From Candidatus Aphodenecus pullistercoris (lineage in GTDB: Bacteria; Spirochaetota; Spirochaetia; Sphaerochaetales; Sphaerochaetaceae), in contig JADIMU010000044.1 in NCBI GenBank assembly GCA_017694495.1, positions 1 through 39,031 on the forward strand: a stretch of DNA of 39,031 nt. Reading direction: 5' to 3'. The notes below the pieces were generated by a model. The model saw only the letters and a program-made list of their open reading frames with translations, did not search any database and was not told where the DNA came from. Positions 1 to 7,679 of this stretch are shown piece by piece; positions within the stretch are counted from its first letter, which is position 1; every line of letters begins with the position of its first letter. Made by a program: the position numbers and the translations under genes.

Positions 1-95
1 TGGCTGATGTGCATCGTCTTGTCGATGTAGTAGTTGCCTGAATTCCTGATTCTTATGAAATCCGTCCGTCCTACCGGTAGCGTCAGCTTTGCCAT
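1..95 (-). CDS. AAA-ATPase-like / DUF1703 family protein, N-terminal part only
   Basis: Reading the minus strand from position 95, the protein begins MAKLTLPVGRTDFIRIRNSG and continues NYYIDKTMHIS before leaving the window. The pattern 'LPVG..DF..IR..G.YYIDKT' is the characteristic start of the AAA-ATPase-like family (PF09820) that is usually fused to a DUF1703 PD-(D/E)XK nuclease-like domain; this assignment rests on about 30 residues only. An AGGAG sequence lies 6 nt before the ATG at 95; an ATG at 101 is also in frame. Such proteins are often present in many copies in gut bacteria and their function is not established. Walker motifs and the nuclease part would lie outside the window, so I cannot tell whether the gene is intact. 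Confidence 0.6.
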   Translation of the reverse strand, partial: MAKLTLPVGRTDFIRIRNSGNYYIDKTMHIS

Positions 96-245
96 CTTCA
101 TCTCCTGCTGGAAGTATACCTTAGACCTGTCAAAGGGCAAAGAGCGTGGCTGCCCAGCTTTGATGATTCAGTTTTCCGAGAACAGGACGAACACCAATAC
201 TACAGCATCATTGTTGCAGTTTGGACTTGTCTTCTCATTTGTAGG

Positions 246-280
246 CCGGCTCCTGTGTGCAAGCAGCGTCCAGGAGCCGG
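246..280 (-). terminator. Perfect inverted repeat downstream of thiI, possible terminator
   Basis: CCGGCTCCTG at 246-255 is repeated as its exact reverse complement at 271-280, with a 15-nt loop. It begins 14 nt past the thiI stop codon. No U-run follows on the minus strand, so it is either a U-poor terminator or a 3'-end stabilising hairpin for the desulfurase-thiI transcript. Confidence 0.4.
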
Positions 281-293
281 TCTTCTGTCCTCT

Positions 294-1520
294 TCAGTGC
301 TGATCCCTCTCGAGGTGAGTGCTGAAGTCCCACACTCCAGTGGCTTCTCCATTGGCGTCATAGGAGTAGATCTTCGTCTCCTGCAAGGCACTTTCGATGA
401 AGCTCTCCATGCCAAGCGTCGCGTAGTGCTCCGTCATCTCGGCCTTGTCCGGGTTCGTGATCGGATGCTTGGGCGAGAAGATGACGCAGCAGTCCTCGTA
501 GGGGAGGATGGAGGTCTCGTATGTCCCGATCCTCCGCGCGATCGCGATGATCTCCTCCTTGTCCATGCCGACGAGGGGGCGAAGGACGAGGGCCTCGGCC
601 ATGCTGTCCGTGAAGGACATGGCGGCCAGCGTCTGGCTCGCCACCTGGCTGAGGGCTTCGCCGGTCACGATGCATTGCATCCCTTCCGTCCTCACGACGC
701 TGCTTGCCAGCTTCATCATGCTGGCGCGGAACATCAATGTGGTGGCATCAGGCATCGCCTTCTCCTTGATGTTCAGCTGACCTTCGGTGAAGGGGACGAC
801 GAAGAGGCGGGTGCCGTTGAGGTAGGGCGCTATGGTCGCAGCGAGCGTCTTGACCTTCTCCAATGCCTCGTCGCTCGTATAGGGATAGGCGTGGAAGTAG
901 AGGCAGTCGAGCTTCAGGCCACGCTTGGCCATCTCATAGGCGGCCACAGGGCTGTCGATGCCTCCGGACAGGAGCAGCAGACCACGGCCGGCCGTTCCGA
1001 CGGGAAGGCCTTTGACACCGCTCCTGTCGCTCGTATAGAGGAAGGCGTTGTTCCTCACCTCGAGGTGGAGGACCAGGTCGGGTTTCTTCAGGTCGACGAC
1101 GAGCTGTGGATGGACCTCATGGACGAGCTCGGCGAGGATGCATGCCATATCATAGCTGTGGACTGGGAAGCTCTTGTCCTCGCGGCGGCAGACGACCTTG
1201 AAGGTGCGCATCGCGCTCGTGTCCACCTTCTCGAGGAGGCACCTCGCCTTCGCCTTGATCGTCTCTGTATCCTTCTCGCACATCAGGGCCTCTGCCCAGC
1301 CCACGATGCCGAAGGTCGTCGCGAGTGCATGCTCGATCCTCTCTCTGGGGCAGTCCTCGTCGACGAAGAGGTAGATGCGTCCCTTCTGGCGCTGTGTCGT
1401 CGAATGGTAGGGCCTCAGCTTGTCCTTTATGTTGTTCTTCAGCCTCTTCTCGAAGAGGCCCCTGTTCAGTCCCTTGAGGGAGATCTCCCCCTCCTTGATC
1501 AGATAGAGCTGTTTGGGCAT
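294..1520 (-). CDS. thiI: tRNA 4-thiouridine synthetase ThiI (sulfurtransferase)
   Basis: ThiI adenylates U8 of tRNA and replaces its oxygen with sulfur taken from a cysteine desulfurase persulfide, giving 4-thiouridine; in some bacteria it also serves thiamine thiazole synthesis. The 408-residue product has the N-terminal ferredoxin-like region (KEGEISLKGLNRGLFEKRL), a THUMP region at about 60-165, and the PP-loop SGGIDSP at 185-191. It keeps the conserved 'EDCCVIFSPKHP' cysteine segment in the C-terminal half. It ends at about the length of ThiI proteins without the rhodanese extension found in E. coli, so sulfur transfer probably needs a direct desulfurase partner. That partner lies immediately upstream: the desulfurase TGA and the thiI ATG share one base (TGATG at 1518-1522), implying translational coupling. 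I chose the ATG at 1520 because the frame upstream of it is desulfurase coding sequence. Confidence 0.93.
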   Translation of the reverse strand: MPKQLYLIKEGEISLKGLNRGLFEKRLKNNIKDKLRPYHSTTQRQKGRIYLFVDEDCPRERIEHALATTFGIVGWAEALMCEKDTETIKAKARCLLEKVDTSAMRTFKVVCRREDKSFPVHSYDMACILAELVHEVHPQLVVDLKKPDLVLHLEVRNNAFLYTSDRSGVKGLPVGTAGRGLLLLSGGIDSPVAAYEMAKRGLKLDCLYFHAYPYTSDEALEKVKTLAATIAPYLNGTRLFVVPFTEGQLNIKEKAMPDATTLMFRASMMKLASSVVRTEGMQCIVTGEALSQVASQTLAAMSFTDSMAEALVLRPLVGMDKEEIIAIARRIGTYETSILPYEDCCVIFSPKHPITNPDKAEMTEHYATLGMESFIESALQETKIYSYDANGEATGVWDFSTHLERDQH

Positions 1521-2635
1521 CAGCCGATCTCCTTGAGCGCCTCGACGAGGAGCTGCGCCTCCTCGGGCGTGTTGTCGTGCGAGAATGATATCCTGAGCGC
1601 GCCGCCGGCGGCCTTGGCGAAGCCTGAGGCACGGAAGATGGCCTCGGCCTTGCCGCGCTCGTTGTTCGAGCATGCCGAGCCTGAGGAGAGGAGGAAACCC
1701 CTGTCCTGGAGCATGCGCATGGCGACTTCGCTGGGAAGCGGACCTGCTATCGTCAGTATGTATGGCGTTGAGCCTTCACGCGGAGTCAGTATGCCGTACT
1801 TCGTCCCTTCGAGGCCTGTACGCACGATGTCGTTGAGACGACGGATTTCTTCATCATCCCTCTGGGCGAGCTCCTCGGCCGCGACGGTGAATGCCGCGAT
1901 GGCGGGCAGGTTCTCCGTGCCGCCCCTCACACCCTTTTCCTGACCACCGGCATGGGAGAGGGACTGGATCTGTCCCTTCTTGAGATACAGCAGTCCGACG
2001 CCACGCGGTCCGTGGATCTTGTGGGCGCTGAAGGAGGCGGCGTCGAGGGCCCAGTCGCTAAGCCTGAGCTCAGCCTTGCCGAAGGCCTGGACGCAGTCGC
2101 TGAAGAAGAGGATGGGACGGCCGAACTCGGCTTCCTTGCGCCTTGTTACGCTGACAAGGCCATCGATGTCCTGCACTGTGCCGAGCACATTGCTCACCGC
2201 CATGACCGCAACCAGTCTCACATCCTTCGTAAGCTTGGCTTCCAATGTCTCGGGAGAGATGAATCCTCCTTTCGCTGGAAGGACTTCCACAGTCCATCCC
2301 TTTTCCTTGAGGAGCGGTATGAAGGAGCTGACAGCCTCGTGCTCGAGGGCGGAGATGAGCACCTTTCCAGGGCTCTTCGCCCACAGCAGGGACTCCATGA
2401 CGATGGCGATCGACTCGCTGGCACCGCTTGTGAAGAAGAGCTGGTCGGCTTGCACGCCGAGCACCTTGGCCATACGGCTGCGGCAGTCGTTCAGGAAGGC
2501 CTTGCTCTCCCGTCCAGGGGCGTAGCTTGCGGAAGGATTCGCCATATGGAGGCGACAGCAGCTTTCATAGGCCTCCAGGGCCCTGTCGCTGATCATGGTC
2601 GTCGCCGCGTTGTCGAAGTAGTGGAAGTCCTGCAT
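1520..2635 (-). CDS. Cysteine desulfurase (NifS/IscS family), partner of ThiI
   Basis: This PLP enzyme removes sulfur from cysteine as a protein-bound persulfide. The 371-residue product starts MQDFHYFDNAATT, the standard family opening. It has the catalytic His in LEHE (about residue 99), the PLP lysine in SAHKIHGPRG (206), and the active-site cysteine in SSGSACSNN (322). The placement directly before thiI resembles dedicated NifZ-ThiI pairs known in Firmicutes, where the desulfurase feeds only tRNA thiolation; no iscU or suf genes are nearby. An in-frame GTG at 2695 would add 20 residues unlike anything in the family. No good Shine-Dalgarno precedes the ATG at 2635, so the start is the least certain point. 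A TATAAT on the minus strand (2706-2701) sits upstream and overlaps the aroB -10 element. Confidence 0.92.
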   Translation of the reverse strand: MQDFHYFDNAATTMISDRALEAYESCCRLHMANPSASYAPGRESKAFLNDCRSRMAKVLGVQADQLFFTSGASESIAIVMESLLWAKSPGKVLISALEHEAVSSFIPLLKEKGWTVEVLPAKGGFISPETLEAKLTKDVRLVAVMAVSNVLGTVQDIDGLVSVTRRKEAEFGRPILFFSDCVQAFGKAELRLSDWALDAASFSAHKIHGPRGVGLLYLKKGQIQSLSHAGGQEKGVRGGTENLPAIAAFTVAAEELAQRDDEEIRRLNDIVRTGLEGTKYGILTPREGSTPYILTIAGPLPSEVAMRMLQDRGFLLSSGSACSNNERGKAEAIFRASGFAKAAGGALRISFSHDNTPEEAQLLVEALKEIG

Positions 2636-2700
2636 AGCTTGACAATTCTGTCGACAATCGGGCAAAAGCTCAAGACGCGTTTTCCTTCCGTCCACTTTGG

Positions 2701-2708
2701 ATTATAGT
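2701..2708. promoter_or_regulatory. Shared, near-symmetrical -10 element for desulfurase-thiI (minus) and aroB (plus)
   Basis: ATTATAGT reads TATAGT (2703-2708) on the plus strand and TATAAT (2706-2701) on the minus strand, between two divergent genes. The plus-strand hexamer lies 6 nt before the aroB ATG, which would make that mRNA leaderless or nearly so. The -35 elements are weak on both strands. Assignment is by inspection only. Confidence 0.4.
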
Positions 2709-2714
2709 TGTCGC

Positions 2715-3770
2715 ATGGCACAAGACTTCACAGTACAGCTTGCGGCGGGACGGACGAGCTCCGTCATCTTCCTCGACGGTATAAAAGCCCTCTCACACAG
2801 GTTGTCATCCTATGGCAGCCGCGCCGTCTGGGTCTTCGACGATAACAGCGCAAGACTGTTCACATCCTTGCCAGAACACACAGTCGTGCTGCCAAGCGGC
2901 GAGGAGCACAAGACCTGGGCCAGTGTGGAGAAGATCCTCACTGCGGCACTCGATGCCCACCTCTCGCGTGACAGCTGGTTCATCGGCTTCGGCGGGGGCG
3001 TCGTGTGCGACCTCACAGCCCTGGCTTCCAGCCTCTACATGAGGGGTTCCCGCCTCATCCTCGTCCCGACGACACTGCTGTGCATGGTCGATGCCACGCT
3101 GGGAGGAAAGAGCGCGATCGACTTCAAGGGAGGAAAGAACCTTGTGGGAACCTTCTGGCCGGCGAGGGACGTCCTCATCACGCCAGCGTGCCTGAGGACC
3201 TTGCCCGATGCCGAGTACATGAGCGGGATGGGGGAAGTGCTCAAGCACGCCTTCCTCTCGGCCGACCACAGGCTCTACGACCTGTTGATGGAGAAGAAGG
3301 ACGCGATCCTTGCCCGTGACAGGGATGTGCTTCTGGAGCTGCTCGACCTCTCGCTTCATGTGAAGGCTTCATATCTGGAGAGGGATCCGGAGGAGACGAA
3401 GGGGATAAGACAGGCCCTGAACCTCGGCCACACCTTCGCCCACGCCCTCGAGTCGATCGAGAACTTCACGGTCAAGCATGGCATGGCAGTCGCCTGGGGC
3501 CTGTCCCGCGCGATGGAGTGTGGTGTGGCGGCGGGAGTGACGCCATCCTGGATCCAGGAGAAGGCGGACGGACTGCTGCGCTTCTACGGCTACGACATCG
3601 ACAGGCGCATCGAGCGGGGCCGCTGGCTTGACTGGCAGGCGGCAACGGCAAAGGACAAGAAGAACTTCAGCGGCACGATCAACTTCGTCCTCCTCGAGGA
3701 CTGGGGCCGCCCTGTGCTCCGTCCTCTGGACAGTGCGCTTGTCAGGAGCGCTGTGATCAGGAAGGCTTGA
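2715..3770 (+). CDS. aroB: 3-dehydroquinate synthase
   Basis: AroB converts DAHP to 3-dehydroquinate, the second step of the shikimate pathway to chorismate and aromatic amino acids, using NAD and a divalent metal. The 351-residue product shows the NAD-binding GGGVVCDL (about 94-101), YMRG with the LVPTTLL segment, GGKSAIDF, and GTFWPARDVLI. The three metal ligands are placed as in the family: Glu174 in GMGEVLKHAF, His239 in LNLGHTFAHALE and His255 in VKHGMAVAWG. I start at the ATG at 2715 (MAQDF); a TTG at 2697 would add six residues and overlap the promoter. No Shine-Dalgarno precedes 2715. The gene stands alone, divergent from the desulfurase, with no other shikimate gene in view. Confidence 0.95.
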   Translation: MAQDFTVQLAAGRTSSVIFLDGIKALSHRLSSYGSRAVWVFDDNSARLFTSLPEHTVVLPSGEEHKTWASVEKILTAALDAHLSRDSWFIGFGGGVVCDLTALASSLYMRGSRLILVPTTLLCMVDATLGGKSAIDFKGGKNLVGTFWPARDVLITPACLRTLPDAEYMSGMGEVLKHAFLSADHRLYDLLMEKKDAILARDRDVLLELLDLSLHVKASYLERDPEETKGIRQALNLGHTFAHALESIENFTVKHGMAVAWGLSRAMECGVAAGVTPSWIQEKADGLLRFYGYDIDRRIERGRWLDWQAATAKDKKNFSGTINFVLLEDWGRPVLRPLDSALVRSAVIRKA

Positions 3771-4026
3771 GGTTCAATCATCAATCATCCATTCTAGAGG
3801 ATCAGCTCCGCCTTTGAAGAGGCCCATGTCAGTCTCTGGTTTTGGTTGTACGAGTTTTGAATGCAGATTATATTTCTTTTTTCGGATGCTTTTATTGTAT
3901 TAAAAACACTCGTGTGAAGTGTTTCTTCTGGAAGAGCTGGAATGCCGAATTTCTAGAAAAGCATCACTCCGTATGACTGTATTGCCATCCCTTGTAGAAA
4001 TGAGGAATAAGAATTCATTTGCAAAA
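3771..4026. other. Non-coding stretch between aroB and the antitoxin gene
   Basis: About 250 AT-rich bases without a credible gene. AAACACT (3904-3910) and AGTGTTT (3918-3924) form a 7-bp inverted repeat with A-rich and T-rich flanks; it could be a weak aroB terminator. The GC drop relative to aroB marks the edge of the accessory segment that follows. Confidence 0.4.
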
Positions 4027-4057
4027 TTGTAACCAAAATTATTAATTTAGGTTACAA
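4019..4057 (+). promoter_or_regulatory. Promoter-operator of the AbiEi-like antitoxin
   Basis: TTGTAACC (4027-4034) and GGTTACAA (4050-4057) are an exact 8-bp inverted repeat around an AT-rich core containing TATTAA and TTAATT -10 candidates, with TTGCAA at 4019-4024 as a possible -35. The second arm ends 12 nt before the ATG at 4070. AbiEi antitoxins are known to repress their own operon by binding inverted repeats, so an operator overlapping the promoter is the expected arrangement. The promoter part is by inspection. Confidence 0.5.
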
Positions 4058-4069
4058 AAGGGGTATGAC

Positions 4070-4675
4070 ATGAATTCGATGCAGACAATTAGGAATCAGA
4101 TTCAAGCCGCGCCTGATGGGAGCATCTTCACATTGCACGATTTCTATGGAATCGCAGACCGGAACAACACGAAGCAGTGCATCAACCGACTCATCATGGA
4201 GGGCTCACTCAATCGTGTCTGCAAGGGGATTTATCAGAAGCCCAAATACATCAGGATCTTGAATTCATACGCATCCGCAGACCCCCAGCTCGTCGCAGAA
4301 GCCCTTGTCCGTGAAAACGGCTGGAGCATCGTCCCAACCGGGAATGCAGCACTGAACATCCTCGGGCTGGACACTCAGGTTCCGATGCGGACCGTCTATG
4401 TTTCATCCGGCCCTAATCGCAGATACGAATGGGGGAAGACATCGCTGGAGTTCCAGCACCGTTCATCCAAGGAGATCGGTCCCTTCTCTGAAATCACTGC
4501 GCTGATCATACAGGCATTGAAAGCCCTCGGTCCTGACCGCATAAGCGACTGGCACATCCGCATGATTTGCAGCCTCCTCTCGGAAGGAGACAGGGAGGCT
4601 GTAAGAAACGAGTCCCGGTTCGCATTCACATGGATGCAGCCATATCTGGAACGGATAGCGAAGAAGGAGGAGTGA
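4070..4675 (+). CDS. AbiEi-like antitoxin / transcriptional repressor (DUF6088 family)
   Basis: The 201-residue protein matches DUF6088, the AbiEi-like antitoxin family of type IV toxin-antitoxin loci. It has an N-terminal winged-helix region (IRNQIQAAPDGSIFTLHDF, then CINRLIMEGSLNRVCKGIY, about 7-65), then VAEALVRENGWSIVPTGNAA and LNILGLDTQVP, YVSSGPNR, and a C-terminal TALIIQALKALG segment. In characterised relatives the protein represses its own promoter and counteracts an AbiEii nucleotidyltransferase toxin without binding it. Here the inverted repeat just upstream fits autorepression. The stop codon overlaps an ATG (4675-4677), the usual coupling to the toxin gene, but only toxin debris follows, so this antitoxin appears to be an orphan. 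Its codon use is less GC-biased than that of aroB or hrpA, consistent with acquisition. Confidence 0.8.
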   Translation: MNSMQTIRNQIQAAPDGSIFTLHDFYGIADRNNTKQCINRLIMEGSLNRVCKGIYQKPKYIRILNSYASADPQLVAEALVRENGWSIVPTGNAALNILGLDTQVPMRTVYVSSGPNRRYEWGKTSLEFQHRSSKEIGPFSEITALIIQALKALGPDRISDWHIRMICSLLSEGDREAVRNESRFAFTWMQPYLERIAKKEE

Positions 4676-4955
4676 TGGATAGCCTGGTGACTTGCTCTCC
4701 ACCCTGTAACACATTACTGTAAGCCTGAGGATGGAGCTTCTACCCGCTCAAGACCCCTGTCGGAGCCAGTATCAACGAGCTATCCCCTCTAGCCCAAGTT
4801 GGTCCCCCTGAGTTCAGAATTCCATCACTGAGGCATGATTTAAGAACATGAAAGAGATGCTGTATGGAAGGGTGCCATCCTTTGACGATGTCATGGAAAG
4901 GATGGCGCACGTCGAGGAAGAGATGCACGAGTTGCCATACATCTCATCCAGATGA
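4675..4955 (+). pseudogene. Degenerate AbiEii-type nucleotidyltransferase toxin remnant
   Basis: The ATG at 4675 overlaps the antitoxin TGA but the frame closes after 15 codons. Further on, one frame reads FRIPSLRHDLRT and stops at 4846. The next frame continues NMKEMLYGRVPSFDD with VMERMAHVEEEMHEL to the stop at 4953-4955. Joined across a frameshift near 4845 this gives 'LRHDLR.MKEMLYG..PSFDD.ME...EEE', which resembles the C-terminus of AbiEii toxins as I remember the family ('LR.DY..M..M.YGE.PSFDE......LE'). The nucleotidyltransferase core, normally over 200 residues, is absent, so a large internal deletion is inferred. Only about 35 residues support the family call. Confidence 0.45.
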
Positions 4956-5057
4956 CTTGTCCCGCTCCATGACGCCAGAGCGCCACATGTGGCTCCCTGT
5001 TGGCATCATGGAGAATCCAATGGGGATACGACATGTACCCCTCGTACTTCCAGGAGA

Positions 5058-7679
5058 CTATTCGTCGAGGCCTTCGAGCTCGTCGAGGCGCTTGAGGAGC
5101 TTTTCTGAGGCAGTCCTCAGCTTCCTGTAGCGCTTCTCGTTGCCATGTGTGGCCTCCACCAGCTGGCTCAGGGCCGAGTAGACGGTGTCGACGCAGGAGG
5201 GAAGGGAGGATGAAGCGTAGAGCTTGAACTCTCCTTCACGCTTCTTGGCCTTGGCCAGGCAGAGGAAGCCGAGCTTGCCCTTTCCAAGTCCCACAGGTGT
5301 GAAGAGGCGGCCTAGGGCGTCGGCAAGGGCCTCGTGGTCGTCCTCGAGCCTGTAGTGCTGGTCCTTGAAGCTCTCCAGAGGCTTCTTGTCCTCGATGAGG
5401 GCGGCCTCCTGGATGAGCACCTTGAGCGGAATGGGCTGGAGCGTCGTGTCCTTTCCTGCACTGAGGGCAGCCTTGAGCTTGGGCACGGAGCCGGCCTTGA
5501 AGGCGGCCTCGCTGAGGGCCTTGAGCCTCCTGAGCGGGATGACGACGCAATTGCCCTTGTCCTTCGTCTTGAAGCCCATGCCGAAGAGGATGCGCTCGTC
5601 CGGCGCGCTCTTTGCAGCCGCTTCCTTCGCAGCCTTCCTCTCCGCCTTCTGCATTCCACGTTCGTAGCTCTTCTCGATGCTTTCGTAGCCTGTGGAGTAG
5701 CTGTAGCGGAGCAGGTCGCTGAGCTTTGGATAGATCTCGTCAAGCCATTCCTTCTTCAGCGGAGAGACGGAGCGGGCGAAGGTGCGGCTCGTGGAGACGA
5801 TCTCGCCTGCGAGGATGTAGCGCGGCTTCTGGCTGAACCAGGAGCATGAGGGATGGATGTAGATGTCGCTCACGGTCAGCGAGCGGTAGCTCGAGTAGTC
5901 GTCCTGGATGCATACGAACTGCAATAGTCCGCTGCCCAGGCTGATGAAGTAGTGCGACATCTCGCCGCCGCCTGTGATCGGGACGCCGAAGGTGGAGACG
6001 ATCTCCTCCAGCTGCGTCTTGATGTGGACGATCTCGTTCATCGTCTGGAGGTCGAGGAAGTAGTGCTTGCAGAACTTCTCTGCCGCCTTGTCCGCGGCCT
6101 TGGGGCTCTCGGCCTCGTCGAGGACCTTTTTGTAGGCCTTGTAGAGCTTGAGGTAGCCGGCGAAGTCGCCGTAGGTGGAGTCCTGGAAGCGCTCCTGGCG
6201 GCTGCGGGCCAGCATGGCCTGGTCCTTGGGGAAGAGGAAGGGCCCCTTGGTCGAGAGGAAGGAGACGGCGATGAGCACTTCGCTGAGCACGTCGGGGTAC
6301 TTCATGATCGACTCGACGATTGCCCTCGAGAGTCGGGGGATGAGGGGGAAGCGGACCATCATCTGGCCTGTGGAGGTCAGGTGGTGCCCGTCGTCGATCG
6401 CGCCGAAGAGCTTGAGCGTGTACTCGGCGCTGTCCAGCGCGCTCTTCTTCGGTGCCGTGATGAATGGAAAGCCCGAGTAGTCGTAGATGCCCAGGTCGCT
6501 CATGCGCAGGGCGACCTCTGCAAGGTCGCTGCGTGTGATCTCCTCCTTCGTGAAGTCCTCGCGGCTGGAAAAGCTCTCCTCGCTGTAGAGTCGGTAGCAC
6601 TCGCCCGGGCTGGTGCGTCCGGCGCGGCCCTTGCGCTGCTCGGCGCTGGCCTTGCTGATGAGCTGGGGCACAAGGGCGGAGGCGAAGGTGCGCTGGTCGT
6701 AGAAGTTGACCTTGGCCAGTCCGCTGTCGATGACGCATCTGATGCCGTCGATCGTAATCGAGGTCTCGGCGATGTTCGTCGCGATGACGACCTTGACCTT
6801 GCCCGGGGCTGTGGGTGTGAAGACGCGTTCCTGGTCCTCCTTGCTGAGGCGTCCGTAGAGCGGATAGACCTGGAGGTAGGGCCCCAGGGGACCGTGGCGG
6901 AGCATGTCGTCGCACTGGAGGATCTCGTACTCGCCGGGCAGGAAGACGAGGATGTCTCCCTCGACGCCGTCCTTGAGCCTCTTGTCGATGATTGACCAGA
7001 TGCGCTCCATCCTCAGGTCGGTCTCGTCAGCGTCGCGGCCATTCCTCCTTTGTCCCTTCTTCCCGCGCTGGACGGTGTAGTCCTCATCCCGCTCGATGGG
7101 GGAGTAGTGGACGGTGACGGGATAGACGCGGGTGGGGATCGAGATGATCCTCGCCCCGCCGAAGAAGTCGCTGAACTTCTGCGTGTTGATCGTCGCGCTG
7201 CTTATGATGACCTTGAGCTCTGGCCTCACCTCGATCACCTGCTTCAGCAGGCCGAGGATGAAGTCGATGTTCAGGCTCCTCTCATGGGCCTCGTCGACCA
7301 TCATGACGGAGTAGCGCGAAAGGTAGCGGTCGTCCTTCAGCTCCTGCAAGAGAATGCCGTCAGTCATGACCTTGATGCGCGTCGTCTCGTCGCTCGTGTC
7401 GGCAAAGCGCATCGTGTAGGCGCAGTAGTTGTCCTCGATCTCCAGCTGCCTCTTGATGAAGTCGCAGATCGACAGGGCGGCGATGCGTCTGGGCTGGGTG
7501 ACGCCTATGATGCCCTCTCTGTCGTAGCCCGCCTCCTTGAGGATGAGGGGAATCTGGGTCGTCTTGCCGCTGCCCGTCGGGCTCTCGACTATGATGACCT
7601 GGTTCTCCCTCAGGCTCTGGAGGATGAGGTCCTTGTGCTTGTAGACAGGCAGCTCAGTGAAGGCGCTCTTTGATGGCAC
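5058..7679 (-). CDS. hrpA: DEAH-box ATP-dependent RNA helicase, HrpA type
   Basis: This superfamily 2 helicase unwinds RNA and is implicated in mRNA processing and ribosome rescue. Over 873 residues the order is: motif I GSGKT (36-40), TQPRR (motif Ia), DEAH at 129-132, SATINTQKF (motif III), and motif VI QRKGRAGRTSPGECYRLY. An HA2 region (DLAEVALRMSDLGI onward) and an OB-fold C-terminal region (YIHPSCSWFSQKPRYIL) follow. It is much shorter than the roughly 1300-residue E. coli HrpA but close to the HrpA of Borrelia burgdorferi. HrpB is of similar length, but the DEAH-HA2-OB layout and spirochaete context favour HrpA. The ATG at 7679 overlaps the last 26 bp of hisS, which precedes it on the same strand, so the two are probably co-transcribed. 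Confidence 0.85.
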   Translation of the reverse strand: MPSKSAFTELPVYKHKDLILQSLRENQVIIVESPTGSGKTTQIPLILKEAGYDREGIIGVTQPRRIAALSICDFIKRQLEIEDNYCAYTMRFADTSDETTRIKVMTDGILLQELKDDRYLSRYSVMMVDEAHERSLNIDFILGLLKQVIEVRPELKVIISSATINTQKFSDFFGGARIISIPTRVYPVTVHYSPIERDEDYTVQRGKKGQRRNGRDADETDLRMERIWSIIDKRLKDGVEGDILVFLPGEYEILQCDDMLRHGPLGPYLQVYPLYGRLSKEDQERVFTPTAPGKVKVVIATNIAETSITIDGIRCVIDSGLAKVNFYDQRTFASALVPQLISKASAEQRKGRAGRTSPGECYRLYSEESFSSREDFTKEEITRSDLAEVALRMSDLGIYDYSGFPFITAPKKSALDSAEYTLKLFGAIDDGHHLTSTGQMMVRFPLIPRLSRAIVESIMKYPDVLSEVLIAVSFLSTKGPFLFPKDQAMLARSRQERFQDSTYGDFAGYLKLYKAYKKVLDEAESPKAADKAAEKFCKHYFLDLQTMNEIVHIKTQLEEIVSTFGVPITGGGEMSHYFISLGSGLLQFVCIQDDYSSYRSLTVSDIYIHPSCSWFSQKPRYILAGEIVSTSRTFARSVSPLKKEWLDEIYPKLSDLLRYSYSTGYESIEKSYERGMQKAERKAAKEAAAKSAPDERILFGMGFKTKDKGNCVVIPLRRLKALSEAAFKAGSVPKLKAALSAGKDTTLQPIPLKVLIQEAALIEDKKPLESFKDQHYRLEDDHEALADALGRLFTPVGLGKGKLGFLCLAKAKKREGEFKLYASSSLPSCVDTVYSALSQLVEATHGNEKRYRKLRTASEKLLKRLDELEGLDE

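Noticed and set aside
113-140. Promoter for the left-edge ATPase gene (TTGCCC, 16 nt, TATACT on the minus strand)
   Set aside because: Transcription would begin inside or at the Shine-Dalgarno, so the fit with a led start codon is poor.
255-1943. 562-codon open frame on the plus strand opposite thiI and the desulfurase
   Set aside because: Composition is the mirror of a GC3-rich gene; no motif is present, and both minus-strand genes have complete catalytic signatures.
5952-6995. Long open frame opposite hrpA on the plus strand
   Set aside because: Antisense shadow of a GC3-rich helicase gene.
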